Assembly (NCBI RefSeq): GCF_000471905.2
Contig: NW_006499776.1
Coordinates: 1,982,069 to 2,046,068 of the forward strand
DNA length: 64,000 nucleotides
Direction of reading: 5' to 3'
Source of the DNA: Amborella trichopoda
Taxonomy: Eukaryota; Streptophyta; Magnoliopsida; Amborellales; Amborellaceae
Shown: in pieces, positions 37,158-51,087 of the stretch
Layout: every line of letters begins with the position of its first letter
How positions within the stretch are numbered: position 1 is the stretch's first letter
Notes under the pieces: model-generated
Databases searched by the model: none
Told to the model about the DNA's origin: nothing
Seen by the model: only the letters and a program-made list of their open reading frames with translations
Position numbers and translations under genes: made by a program

Positions 37158-38290
37158 TTCATGGCCATATAGTGTGGACCGCGGCTTAGCAGTTTAGGGT
37201 CGTGCCTTATGGACTGAGGCCCAGTTAATTAGGGTCATGCGGTATAAATCAAGGCTTCACAGTTGAGGGTCATGGAGTATGGACCTAGGGTGAGTAGTTT
37301 CGGGTCATGAAGTATGGACTGATGCTGAGTAGCTCATGGACATCTAGTGTGGATCGAGGCTTAGCAGTTTAGGGTCATACATTGTTTACCGAGGATTAGC
37401 AGTCTAGGGTCATGCAAAATAAATCGATACTAAGCAGATTAGGGTTATGCGATTTGGATCAAGGCTGAATAGTTTAGGGACTTGTAGTAAGGATCGAGGC
37501 CGACAAGTTTTTGTTCATGTAGTGTGGACCGAGGCTGAGTAGTTTAGGGTCTTACAGTATGGACAGAGGATGAGCTGTTCATGGCCATTTAGTGTCGACC
37601 AAGGTGTAGCGATTTCGGGTCATGCATTATGGACCGAGGCTGAACAGTTTAGGGTCATGCAGCAGAAATTGAGGCTGATTAGTTTAGGGTCATGCAGTAT
37701 AGACAGTGGCTGAGGAGTTTAGGATCATGCAGTATGGACCGAGCCCTAGCAGTTTAGGGTCTTGTTGTATGGACCGAGGATGAGGAGTTTTCGGTAATGC
37801 CGAATGGTACGAGGCTGACCAATTTAGGGTCATGTAGTTTGAACCCAGCCTGAGATGTTTAGGGTCATGTAAGATGGACGGAGGTTGACTAGTTTAAGGT
37901 CATGCTGTATGGACCGAGGCTGAGAAGCTTAAGGTCATCCAGTATAGATCGAGGCTGAGCAGTTTAGGGTCATGCAGTATGGATCAAGGCTGAATACTTT
38001 AGGGTCTTACAGTATGGACCGAGGTTGAGATGTTCATGACCCTGTAGTGTGGCCTAAGGCTTAGCTTTCTAGGGACATGCATTACGGACTGAGGCTGAGA
38101 AGTTTACGATCATGCAGTATGGACCGAGGCTGAGCAGTATAAGGTCTTGCAATATGGACCTAGGCTGCGATGCTGATGGTCATGCAGTATGGATTGAGGC
38201 TGAGAAGTATAGGGTCATGCAGTATGGAGCGACGCTGAGCAGTTCATGGCCATGTTGTGTCAAACGAGGATTAGTAGTTTAGGGTGATGC
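37158..38290 (+). repeat. Cluster of TTCATGGCC-type marker units
   Basis: Marker units occur at 37158, 37333, 37578, 38033 and 38243. The steps are 175, 245, 455 and 210 bp, which are 5, 7, 13 and 6 units exactly. Most are followed by a GGCTTAG-type unit and then a GCATTATGG-type unit, so the linked three-unit cassette is what is copied. Confidence 0.7.
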
Positions 38291-41200
38291 ATTATGGACC
38301 GAGCCTGAGCAGTTTAGGGTCATGCAGTACAAATCTAGGCTGACCAGTTTAGTGTCATGCAGTATGGACCGAGGCTGCCCAGTTTAGGGTCCTGCGGTAT
38401 GGACCTAGGCTGAGATGTTTAGGGTCATGCAGTACGGACTGAGGTTGAGCAGTTTAGGGTCATGTAGTACGGACTGAGGCTGAGTAGTTTAGGGTAATGT
38501 AGTATGGACCAAGGATGAACAGTTTAGGGTCATGCGGTATGGGCCAAGGCTTAGCAGATAAGGGCCTTATAGTATGGATTGAGGCTAAGCACATTAGGGT
38601 CATGCAGTATGGACCGAGGCTGAGCAGTTTAGGGTAATGTAGTTTCGATTGAGACTGAGCAGTTAGTGGTTATGAAGTATGGACCGAGGCTTAGCAGTTA
38701 GGGGTTATGCAGTATGAACTGAGGTTGAGAAGTTGAAAGTCGTGTAGCATGGGCTGAGGCTTAGAATTTCTGGCTCATACAATATGGACTGAGGCAGAGA
38801 AGTTTAGGGTCATGCAGTATGGACCAAGGCTGAGCAGTTTAGGGTCATGTGGTTTGGACCAAGGCTGAACAGTTTAGGTTCATGCAGTGTGGACTTTGGT
38901 TGCACAGTTTAGGGTCATGCATTATGGACCGAGGCTGAGTAGATTTGGGTTATTCAGTATGGATCAAGGCTGAGTAGTTTAGAGTGTGGACCAACGCTGA
39001 GCAATTTTGGGTCATGCAGTATGGACAGACACTGCGCATTTTTGGCTCATGCGGTATGGACCGAGGCTGAGCAGTTTTAGGTGATGCAGTTAGGGCCGAG
39101 GCTGATTTGTTAAGAATCATGTAGTATGAACTGAGCCTGAGCAATTTAGTCATGTAGTATGGAACGAGGCTGAGCAATTCAGTCATGTGGTATGGACCGA
39201 GGCTGAACAGTTTAAGGTCATGCTGTATGGACCGAGCTTGAGCAGTTTAGGGTCATGTAGTATCGACTGATGTTGAGCAGTTTAGGGTCATGCAATATAA
39301 ACCAAGGCTGAGGAGTTTATGGTCATGCAGTATGGACCGAGCCTGAGTAGTTTAGCTTAGCGCAGTATGCACCGAGACTGCGCACTTTAGGGTCCTGTAG
39401 TATGGGCTGAGGCTGAGCAGTATAGGGTAATGCAGTATGGACCGAGACTGAGAAATTAAGGGTTGTGCAATATGGACCAAGGCCGAGCAGTTAGGGGTTA
39501 TGCAATATGGACAGTGGTTGAGCAGTTTAGGGTCATGCAATATGGGCTGAGGCAGAGCGGTTTAGGGTCATGCAGTATGGATCGAGGCTAAGCAGCATAG
39601 GGTCATGCGGTTTGGATCGAGGCTGAGCAATTTAAGTTCATGCAGTGTGGTATGAGGATGCACAATTTAGGGTCATGCATTATGGACCGAGGCTGAGCAG
39701 TTAAGGGTTATTCAGTATGGATGGAGCCGGTGCAGTTTTGGGTCAAGGCTGAGCATTTTGGGCTCATGCAGTATGGACCGAGGCTTAGCAAATTTGGGTT
39801 CTACAGTATGGATCGAGACTTAGTAGTTTAGTGTTATGCTGTATGAACAGAGGCTGAGAAATTTAGGGTCATGCAGTATGGACCTAGGCTGAGCACTTTC
39901 GGGTCTTGCCATATGATCCGAGCCTGAGCAGTTTAGAGTCATTCAGTATGGACCGAGGCTGAGCAGTTTAGGGTCATGCAGCCTACACCGAGGCTGAGCA
40001 GTTTAGGGTCATGCAAAGTGGATCGACTACGCGTAAGTTAAGGTTCATGCATTATGGACTTAGGCTCAGCAGTTTAAGGTCATGCATTATCGACCGAAGC
40101 TGTGCAGTTCAGTATGGACCGAGGTCGAAATGTTTAGGGGCATGCAGTCCGGATCGAGGCTGAACAGTTTCGGGTAATGCAGTATGGACCGAGGCTAAGC
40201 AGGTTAGGGTCGTGCAGTTTTGAACGAGCTTGAGCTAGTTTATGGTCATGCAGTGTAGATTGAGGCTGACCACTGTAGGGTCAGGCACTTTGGTCCGAGG
40301 TTGAGCAGTTTACGGCCATGTCGTATGGAATAAGGCTAAGCAGTTTAGAGTCAGGCAGTATGGACTGAGGCTGAGAACTTTAAGGTCATGCAGTATGGAT
40401 CGAGGTTGAGCTGTTTAGGGTCATGCACTATGGATTCAGCTTGAGAAGTTTAGGGTCATGCAGTATGGATCGAGAATGTGAAGTTTACGGTCATGCCGAA
40501 TGGTACGAGGCTGAGCAAGTTAGGGTCATGCAGTATCGACCGATGCTAAGCAATTTAGGGTCATCTAGTATGGACCGAGGCTGAGCACTTTAGTGTCTAG
40601 TAGTATGGACCAAGGCTAGGGAGTTTAGGGTCTTGCAGTGTAGATCGAGCATGAGAAGTTTAGGGTCATGCAGTATGGACTGAGGCTGAGCACTTTGGGG
40701 TCATGCAGTATCGCCTGATGCTGAGCTTTTTAAGGTCATGCAGTATGGACCGACGCTAAGCACTTTTGGGTCATGCAGTATGGACCGAGGCTAAGCAGTT
40801 TAGGGTCATGCATTATAAACCGAGCTTGAGAAGCTTAGGATCATGCAATATGGACTGAGGTTGAGCACTTTAGGGTTATACAGTAAGGTCTGAGGCTGAG
40901 CAGTTTAGGGTCATACTGTATGGACCTTGCTTGAGCAGTTTAGGGTCATGTAGTATGGACCGAGGATGAGCAGTTTAGGGTCATGCAGTATGGACCGAGG
41001 CTGAGCAGTTTAGGGTTATGCAATATGGAATGAAGCCTTGAGTAGTTTGAGCTCATGTAGACTACATTGAGGCTGTGCAATTTTGTGTCGAGTTATATGG
41101 ATCGAAGCTAGGCAGTTTAGGGTCAATCAGTAAGGATCGAGGCTAAGCAGTTTAGGATCATGTTGTGTGGACAGCGGCTGAGTAGTTTTGGATCATGCAG

Positions 41201-44200
41201 TATGGATCGAGGATGAGCATTTTAGGCTCTTGTAGTATGGATCAAGGCTATGAGGTTTAGGGTTACGCAATATTGACCAAGGCTAAACTGTTATGAACCA
41301 TGTAGTACATGGACCGAGGTTTAGAAATTGAGGGTGATGCAGTATGGATCGCGCTTGATCAATTTGGGGTCCGGCAGTATAGACCGAGGCTGAGAAGTAT
41401 AAAGTCATGCAGTATGGACAGAGGACGATTAGTTTCGGTTCATGCAGTCTAGACCGACGCTTAACTCCTTAGTATGGATCGAGGCTAAGCATATTAGGGT
41501 CATGCAGTTTGGACCAAGCTTGAGCAGTTTAGGATCATGAAGAATGGACTCATGCTGAGCAGTTTGGGCTCATGCAGTATGGACCGTGTCCGAGCAGTTT
41601 ACAGTCATGCCGTATGGTTCGAGGCTGAGTTTTGTAGGGTCATGCGGTATCGACCGATGCTGAGCTGTTTAAGGTCATGCAGTATGGACCGAGGCTGAGC
41701 ACTTTATAATCATGCAGTAACAATCTAGTTCGAGCAGTTTATGGTCAGGCAGTATGGATTGCGCCTGAGCACTTCAGGGTCATGCTGTATGGACCGAGGC
41801 TAAGCAGATTAGAGTAATGCAGCATGCACAGAGGCTGAGCAGTTTTGGGTCCTGCAGTATGGACCGAGGTTGAGCTGTTAAGGGTCATGCTGCATGAACC
41901 GAGGCTGAGCAGTTTAGGGTCATGCAGTATGGACCGATCCTGAGCAGTTTAGTGTTCTGCACTAGGTACCGAGGCTGAGCAGTTTAGGGTCATGAAGTAT
42001 GGACAGAGGCAGAGTAGTTTAGGGTGAGGTAGTATGGACCGTCGCTAGGCAATTTAGGGTCATGCAGTATGGACCGTGGCTGAGCAGTATAGGGTCGTGC
42101 AGCGTGGACTTAGGTTGCGCAGTGTTGGGTCAAGCTTTGTGGACTGAGGTTGAGTTTTTTAGAGTCAATCGTTATGGACCGAGGCTAAGCCATTTAAGGT
42201 CATGCTGTGTGGACCGACGCTGATCAATTTTGGGTTTTGCAATTTGGACCGAGTCTGAGCATTTTTGGCTCATTCAGTATGGACCAAGGCTGAGCAGTTA
42301 GGGCTATGCAGTATGGACCAAGGCTGAACTGTTAAGAGTCATGCAGCATGTACTGAGTCTTCACAATTTAGTCAAATAGTTAGGATCGAGGCTAAGAAAT
42401 TGAGTGTGGACCAGCAGTTTAGGGTCTGGTCACTTGTACAGAGGTAGAGCAGTTTAGGGTCATGCAGTATGGAACGAGGCTGAGCAGTTTAGGGTCATGC
42501 GGTATGGACAGAGGCTGAGCAGTTTAGAGTCATGCATTATGGATCGAGCCTGGGCTTTTTAAGGTCATGCACTACGGATCGGGGCTTAGAAGTTTAGAGT
42601 CAGGCAGTATGGACCGAGGCTGAGGAAAAGCAGTTTAGGGTCATGCAGTGTGGACCGAGGCTGAGCAGTTTCGGGTCATGCATTACGAACAGAGGCAGAG
42701 CAGTTTGGGGTCATCCAGAATAAATAGAGGCTGAGCAGTTTAGGGTCATTCAGTATGGACTGAGGCAAAGCGGTTTAGGGTTTTGCAATATGTACCTCGG
42801 CCTTGCAGTTTATGGTCATGTAGTATGGACCGAGACTGAGCAATTTAAGGTCATTCAATATGGACCGCGGCTGAGCAGTTTAGGGTCACACACTCTAGAC
42901 CAAGGCTGTGCATTTTAGGGTCGTGCAGTGTGGACAAAGGCTTAGATGTTTAGGGTCATGTAGTATGCACCGAGGCTAGCAGTTTAGGGTCACGCAGTAT
43001 GGACCAAGGTTGAGTAGTTTATGGTCATGTAGAGAGGATCGAGGATTAGCAACTTATGTTCAAGCATTATGGACCGAGGCTGAGTAGTTAAGCGTCATGC
43101 AGTTCGAACTGAGGATGAGTAGTTTAAGGTCATGCAGTATGGACAGGCTGAGCCGTTTCGGGTCATGCAGTCTGGACAGAGGCTAAACAGTTTGGAGTCA
43201 TGTAATATGGACTGAGGCTGAGCTTTTTAGAGTCTTGTAGTATGGACTGAGTCTAAGCAGTTTATGGTCATGCAGTATGGACCGAGCCTAAGCGCTTTAG
43301 GGTCGTACAGTTTCAATCAAGGCAGAGCAGTTTACGGTCTTTCCCTATGGACCGTTACTAAGTAGTATAGGGGCATACAATACGGGCCGAAGTTGGGCAA
43401 TTTTGGGTCATGCACAATGGACTGAAGCTGAGCAGTTTAGGGTCTCGCAATATGGACCGAGCCTGAGTATATTAGGGTCATGCAGTACGGATAGAGGATG
43501 AGATGTTTACAGTCATACCATATGGTAGTAGGCTGATCAGTTTAGGGTCATGCAATATGGACCGGGCTAAACAGTTTAGAGTCATTCAATATGTCCCAAG
43601 GTTGAGCATAGGGTCATGCAGTATGGAGCGAGCCTAGTCAGTTGAAGGTCATTCAGTGTGGACTGGGGCTGAGTCATATAGCGTCAGGCTATATGGACCG
43701 AGCCTGAGCATTTTAGGGTCATGCAATAAGGACCAAGGCCCAAATGTTTAGGGTCAGGCAGTATGGACTGAGACAGAGGCTGAGCAATTTAGGGTCATGC
43801 AGTGTGGACCGAGGCTTAACAGTTGAGGGTCATGCAATATGAACTTAGGCTGAGCAGTTTAAGACCATGCAGTATAAGTGGAGGCTGAGCAGTTTTGGGT
43901 CATGCAGTATGGATCAAGCCAGAGCAATTTAGGGTTTTGCAATATGGACCTAGGCTGAGGAGTTATGTGTCGTGCAGTGTGGACTAAGGCTGTGCAATTT
44001 AGGGTTATTCAGTATGGACCGAGGCTGAGCAACTTAAGGTCGTGCACTCTTGACATTAAGGTCATGCAGTGTGGACCGAGGCTGAGATGTTTAGAGTCAT
44101 GTAGTATGCACCGAAGCTAAGCAGTTTAGGGTCATGCAGTATGGACCAAGGCCGAGCGGTTTATGGTCATGGAGAGTGGAACCGGGCTTAGCAACTTAGG

Positions 44201-47200
44201 TTCAAGCATTATGGACCGAGGCTGAGCAGTTCGGGGTCATGCAGTACGAACCGGGGATGAGCAGTTTAGGGTCATGCAGTATGGACCTAGGCTGAGCAGT
44301 TAAGGTCGTGAAGCAAGGCTGAACAGTTTTGGGTCAAGTAGTATGGACTTAGGCTGAGCGGTTTAGGGTCATGTAGTATAGACTAAGCTTGAGCAGTACG
44401 GTCATGCAGTATGGAATGAGGCAGAGCACTTTGAGGTCATGCAGTTTGGATCGAGGCTGAGCAGTTTACAGTCATGCGTTATCGCTAAGTGGTATAGGGT
44501 CATGCAGTATGGACAGAGGCTGAACAATTTAAGGTCATGCACTATGGACTGAAGCCGACCAATTTAAGGTTGCGTAGTATGGACCGAGACTGAGTAGATT
44601 AGGGTCATGTAGTATGTACCGAGGTTGTGCAGTTTGGGGTCATTCAGTATTGATCGAAGCTGAGCAGTTTAGGATCATCCTGTCTAGACCAAGACTGAGT
44701 AGATTAGGGGAGAGATTTTTTGGGTCAAGCAGTATGGACCGTGGCTGAGACGTTTAGGGTCATACAGTATGAACTAAGGCTAAGAAGTTCATGGCCATGC
44801 AGTGTGGATCGAGGCTTAGCAAATTAGGGTCATGCGTTATGGACTCAGGATGAGCAGTTTAGGGTCATGCAGTATGGACCGAGCTATGCAGAGCTTGAGC
44901 AGTTTACGGTCATGCAGTATAGGCTGAGGATGAGCAGTTAAAGGTCATGTCCTATGGTACTGGGCTGAGCAATTTAAGACCATACAGTCTGGACTGAGGC
45001 TGAACAGTATAGGGTCATTCAAGATGGACCGAGGTTTAGCAGTTAAGGGTCAGGCAGTATTGACCGAGCCTGAGCAGTTTAAGGTCATGCAGTATGTACT
45101 GGCGCTTAGCTGTTTAGGGTCATGCAGTTTCATTCGAGGCTGAGCAGTTTATGGTCTTGCCGTATGGACCGAGGCTGAGCAGTTTAGGGTAATGCAGTAT
45201 GGACCAGGCGGAGCTTCTTAGGGTCATGCAATCTGGACTAAGGTGGGGCACTTTAGGATCATGCAGTACGAACCGAGCACGAGCATTTTAAGGTCATGCA
45301 ATATGGACCAAGGCTGAGCAGTTTAGGATCAGGCATTTTGGACAGAGGCTACGGCTGAGCTGTTTAGGATCATGCAGTGTGGACTGAGGCTGAGCAGTTT
45401 ACGGCCATGTAGTATGGATTGAGGCTGAGCAGTTTAGAGTTATTCAGTATAAATCGAGGTTGAGCAGTTCAGGGTCATGTAGTCGGCACCGAGGCTAAGC
45501 AGTTTAGGTCTTGCAGTATGAACCTCGGCTGAGCCGTTTAGAGTCATGTAGTATGGTCCGAGGCGTCAAAACTTAGGGTCATGCTGTATGGACCGAGACT
45601 GAGCCGTTAAGGGTCATGCAGTATGGGCCAAGGCTAAGTAGTTTAGTGTCATGAGGTATGGACTGAGGCTGAGCAGTTTAGGGTCATGCACTATGGACAG
45701 AGGATGAGCAGTTTAGGGTCTCGCAGTATAGTCTGAGTCTGAGTAGTTTTAGGTCATGTTGTACGGACCGAGGATGAGTAGTATAGGGTCAATAAGTATG
45801 GATCGAAGCTTTGTAGTTTAGGGTCATGCTGTCTAGAATGAGACTGAGCAGTTTTGGCCCATGTAGTGTTGACCAATGTTGAGATGTTTAGCATCATGCA
45901 GTATGGATCGACGGAGAGCAATTAAGGGTCATGCAGTATTGACCGAGGCTGAGCAGTTATGGTGTTGCAGTGTGGACCGAGGCTTAATAGTTTAGGGTCA
46001 TGCGTTATGGACCGAGGATGAGCAGTTTAGAGTCATGCAGTATGGATCGAAGCTCTGCAATTTTGGGTCATGCAGTATGAATCGCTAATGAGCATTTTAG
46101 AATCATCCAGTCTAGACTGAGGTTGAACATTTTAGGGTCATTCAATATGGACCGAGGTTGAGCAGTTTAACATCATACAGTATGGATCGAGACTGAACAG
46201 TTTTGAGTCATGCAGTATGGACCGGAGATGAGAGGTTTAGGGTTATGCAGTTTGGTCCGAGGCAGACTAGTTTACGGTCTGCCGTATAGATCGAGGCTTA
46301 GCAGTTTAGGGACTTTCAGTACGGACCAAGGCTAAGCAGTTTAGGGTCATTCAATATGGATCGGGGCTGAGCACTTTAGGTTCATGCAGTATGGATAGAG
46401 GCTGAGCAGCTTAGGGTCTTACAATATGAATCGAGCTTGAACAGTTTAGGGTCATGTAGTATGGTACTAGGCTGAGCAATTTATGGTCATGCAGTATGGA
46501 CTGAGGCTGAGCACTTTATGGTAATGTAGTACGGACCAAGCTTGAGCACTTTAGGGTCATGCAGTATGGACCGAGGATGAGTGGTTTGCGCTTACGCCGT
46601 ATGGTATGAGGCTGAGAAGTTTACGGTCATGCAGTATGGACCGAGCCTGAGCAGTTTACCGTCATGCAAGATGGATCGATGCTGAACAGTTTAGCGTCAT
46701 GCAATATGGACCGAGGCTGCACAGCTTAGGGTCTTGAGGTATGGACCAAGGGTGAGTAATTTAAGGTCTTGCGTTACGGACCGAGGCTTAGAAGTTTAGG
46801 TCCATGCAATATGGACCGAGGTTGAGCAGTTTAGGCTCTTGCAATATTGATCGAGGCTTGATAGTTCACGGCCATGTAGTGTGGATCAAGTCTTAGAATT
46901 TTAGGGTGACGCATTGTGGACCGAGATTGAGCTGTTTAGGGTCATGCAGTATGGACCGAGCTTGAGCACTTTAGTGTTCGACAGTATGGACCGAGGATGC
47001 ACAGTTAGGGTAATGTAGTATGGACCTAGGCTGAACAGTTAAGGGTCATGCAGTATGGACCATGACAGAGCAGATTTTGGGTCATGCACTATAAATCGAG
47101 GCTGAGCAGTTTAGGGTCATGCAGTATGGAGTAAGGCTGAGCAGTTTAGGTTCATGTAGTTTGGACAAAGGCTGAGAAATTTTGGGTCATGCAGTATGGA

Positions 47201-47708
47201 CTGAGGATGAGCAGATCAGGGCCATGTAGTGTGGACCTAGGCTTACCTGTTTAGGGTCGTGCATTATGGACCAAAACTGAGTAGTATAGAGTCATGCAGT
47301 ATAAATCCAGGGTGTGCAGCTTAGGGTTATGCAGTATGTACCGAGGCTGAGTAGTTTAGAGAATTGCATTTTGGACCTCGGCTTTGCACTTGAGGCTCAA
47401 ACAGTGTGGAATGAGGCTGAGCAGTTTTAGGTCATGTAGTACGGAGTAAGGCTGAGCAGTTTAGGTTCATGCAGTTTTGACTGAGGTTGAGAAATATAAG
47501 GTCATGCAGTATGGAACGAGGTTGAGTAGTTCAGGGCTATGTACTGTGGACCGAGGCTTAGCAGTTTAGGGTCATGCAATAAGGATTGAGGTTGAGCAGT
47601 TTAAGGTCCTGAAGTATGGACCGGGCCTTAATAGTTTATGTTCATGCAGTATGGACCAAGGCTGAGCAGTTTATGGTCATTCAATATGGACCGAGGCTTG
47701 GCAGTTTA

Positions 47709-48430
47709 AAGTCATGAAGTATGGATCGAGCATGAGCAGTTTAGGGTCATGGTTAATAGAACGAGGCTGAGCACTTTAGCGTCATGCAGTATGGACTGGG
47801 GCTGAGTAGTTTAGGGTCATGCAGTATGGACCGAGGCTGAGTAGTTTAGGAACATGCAGCTTGGATTGAGCCTAAGTAGTTTAGGGTCATGCAGTATGGA
47901 CCGAGGCTGAGCAGTATAGGGTCATTCAGTATGGACCGAGGCTGAGCAGATTAGGGTCATGAAGTATGGACCGAGGGTGAGTAGTTTAGGGTCTTGTAGT
48001 ATGGATCGAGACTAAGCAGGTTTGGGACATGTACTATGGATAGAGGCTGAGAAGTTTAGGGTCATGCAGTATGGATCGAGGCTGAGAAGTTTCGAGTCAT
48101 CAGTATGGACAGAGGCTGAGTTTAAAGTCATGAAGTATGGACCGAGCATGAGCAGTTTAGGGTCATGGTTAATAGAACGAGGCTGAGAACTTTAGGGTCA
48201 TGCAGTATGGACCGAGACAGAGTAGTTTTGGGTCATGCAGTAAAGACCGAGGCTGACCAGTTTAGGGTCATGCAGTATGGACCGAGCCTAAGTAGTTTAG
48301 AGTCATGTAGTATGGACCGAGGCTGTGCAGTTTAGGATCATTCAGTATGGGTCGAGGCTTAGCAGTTTAGGGTCATGCAGCATGGACCGAGCATGAGCAG
48401 TTTAGCGTCATGCTTAGTGGAACGAGGCTG
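47709..48430 (+). repeat. Closely matched internal duplication with a GGTTAATAGAACGAGG unit
   Basis: A stretch of about 60 bp with AAAGTCATGAAGTATGGA, then CGAGCATGAGCAG, then GGTTAATAGAACGAGGCTGAG is almost identical at 47709-47775 and 48123-48190 (GGTTAATAG at 47751 and 48167, offset 416). A weaker third copy has GCTTAGTGGAACGAGG at 48412 (a further 245). The first two match better than typical neighbours, which suggests a recent copy. Confidence 0.65.
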
Positions 48431-51087
48431 AGCACTTTTGGGTCATGCAGTAGGGACCGAGGCTGAGCAGTTTAGGGTCGTGCTTTATGGACCGAGCTTG
48501 AGCTATTTATGGTCATGCACAATGGGCTGAGGATGAGCAGCTTATGATCATTCCATGCGGTACGAGGCTGAGTCTTTTAGGGTCATGCAGTAGGAACATG
48601 TAGTACGGATCAAGGCTAAGTGGTTTATGGTCTTGCAGAATGCACTGAGGCTGAGCAGTTCATGGCCATGTAGTGTGGATCGAGTCTTAGCAGTTTAGTG
48701 TCATGCATTATGGATCGAGGCTGAGCAATTATGGGTCATGCAGTATAATCGAGGCTGAGCAGTTTAGGGTCATGCAGCATGGACCAAGGCTGAGCTGTTT
48801 AGGTTCATGTAGTTTGGAACGGGGCTGAGCAATTTAGGGTCATATAGTATGGACCGAAGCTGTGTAGTTCATGGCCTTGTAGTGTGGATCGAGGCTTAGC
48901 ATTTTTGGTTCATGTATTACGAACTGAGGCTGTGTAGTATAGGGTCATGCAATATAAATCGAGGGTGTGCAACTTAGGGTCGTGTAGTATGTGCTGAGGC
49001 TGAGTAGTTTAGAGTATTGCAGTATGAACCTCGGCTTAGCATTTTAGGGTCATGAAGTGTGGACTGAGACTGAGCAGTTTAGGGTCATACAGTATGGACT
49101 GAGGCTGAGCAGTAAAGGGTCATGAAGTATAAATCTAGGCTAAGCAGCTTTGGGTAATGCTCTTTGGACCGAGGCTGAGCCGTTTTGGGCATTGGAAAAT
49201 GTACCTAGGCTGAGCAGTTGAGGGTCACGCAGTATGGACCGTGGCAGAGCAGTTTAAGGTCGTTCTTTATGTAAGGGTCATGCACCATGAACCGAGGCCG
49301 AGCTGTTTAAGGTCATGTTGTATGGATCGAGGCTGAGCAGTTTAGAGTCATGCAGTATGGATCGAGCCTGAGCAGTTTAGGGTCATGCAGTATGTACCAA
49401 GGCTAAGCAGATTAGGGTAGTGCGGTATGGACAGAGGACGAGCAGTTAAGCACCATGCCGCATGGAGCAAGACTGGGCGGTTTAGGGTCATATGGTACAA
49501 ACCGCGGCTGAGCAGTTCGGGTCATGCAGTGTGGACTGAGGTTACGCAGTTTAGGGTCATGCAGTATGGATCGAGGCTGAGCTGTTTAGGGTCATTCAGT
49601 ATAATCCGATGCTGAGCTCTTTACGGTCATGCAATATGGACCGATGCTGTGCACTTTAGGGTCATCCAGTATGGACCGAGGAAGAGCAGTTTAGGGTCAT
49701 GCGGTATGGACCGAGGTTGAGCGATATAGGGTCATGCAGAATGGATCGATGTTGAGAAGTTTAGGTTCATGCAGTATGGATCAAGGCTAAGCTGGTTAGG
49801 CTCATGCCGTAAGGACCGAGGCTGAGCAGCTTATGGTCATGCAGTATGGACCAAGGCAGAGTAGTTTTGGGTCATGTAGTAAGGACCGAGGCTGAGCAGT
49901 TTGGCGTCATGCAGTATAGATAGAGGCTGAGCAATTTAGGGTCACGCACTATGGATCGAGGTTGAGCAGTTTAGGGCCATGCAGCGTGGAACGAGGCTCA
50001 GCAGTATAGGGTCATGCCATATGGATCGAGGAAGAGTTGTTTAGGGTCATGCAGTATGGACCGAGGCAGAGTAGTTCAGGGTCATGAAGTACGGGACGAG
50101 GATGAGCAGTTTAGGGTCATGCAGAATAGACCAAGGCTGAGCAGTGTAGGGTCATGCAGTATGGATAACGGCTGAGCACTTTAAGATGATGTAGTATGGA
50201 CCGAGGCTGAGCAGTTTAGGGTCGTGCAGTATGGACCGAGGCTAAGCTGTTTGTGGTAATGTAGTGTGGACCAAATTTTAGGAGTTTAGGGTCATGCATT
50301 ATAATTCGACGCAGAGCAGTTTAAGGTCACGCAGTATGGACCGAGGCTGAGGAGTTTAGGGTCATGCATTATAAATCGAGGCTGAGTAGTTTAGGGCCAT
50401 GTATTATGGATTGATGCTGTGCAGTTTAGGGTCATGCAGTATGGACTGAGGCTGAGGCGTTTAGGTCATGCAGTATGAACAAAGGCTGAGCAGTTTACAG
50501 TCCTACAGTATGGACCTAGGCTGAGTAGTTTACGGTCATGCAATAAGGACCGAGGCTGAGTAGTTTAAGGTCATGCAGTATGGATCGAAGCTCGATAGTT
50601 TAGGGTCTTGTAGTATGGAACAAGGCTGAGTAGTTTAGGATCATAATGTATGAACCGAGACTGAGTGTTTAGGGTCATGAAGTATTGACCGAGGCTGAGG
50701 AGGTTAGGGTCTTGATGTATGGCCCAAGCCTGAGTAATTTAGGGTCATGCAGCATGGGCCAAGGCTGAGAAGTTTAGGGTCACTCAGTATGGACCGAGGC
50801 TGAGATGTTTAGGGTCAGACTGTCAAGATTGAGGGTGAGCAGTTTATTGTCATGCAGTGTGGGTCGAGGCTTGCCAGTTTAGGGTCACGCATTATGGATA
50901 GAGGATGTGATGTTTTGGGCCATGCAGTATGGATCGAGGTTATGTAGTTTACGGTCATGCAGTATGGATCGAGGCTGAGTAGTTTACGGTTTTGCAATAT
51001 GTACCGAGGCTGAGTAGTTTCGGGTCATGTAGCATGGACTGAGGCTGAGAAGTTTAGTGTCATGTAGTATGGAACGAGGCTGAGCCG

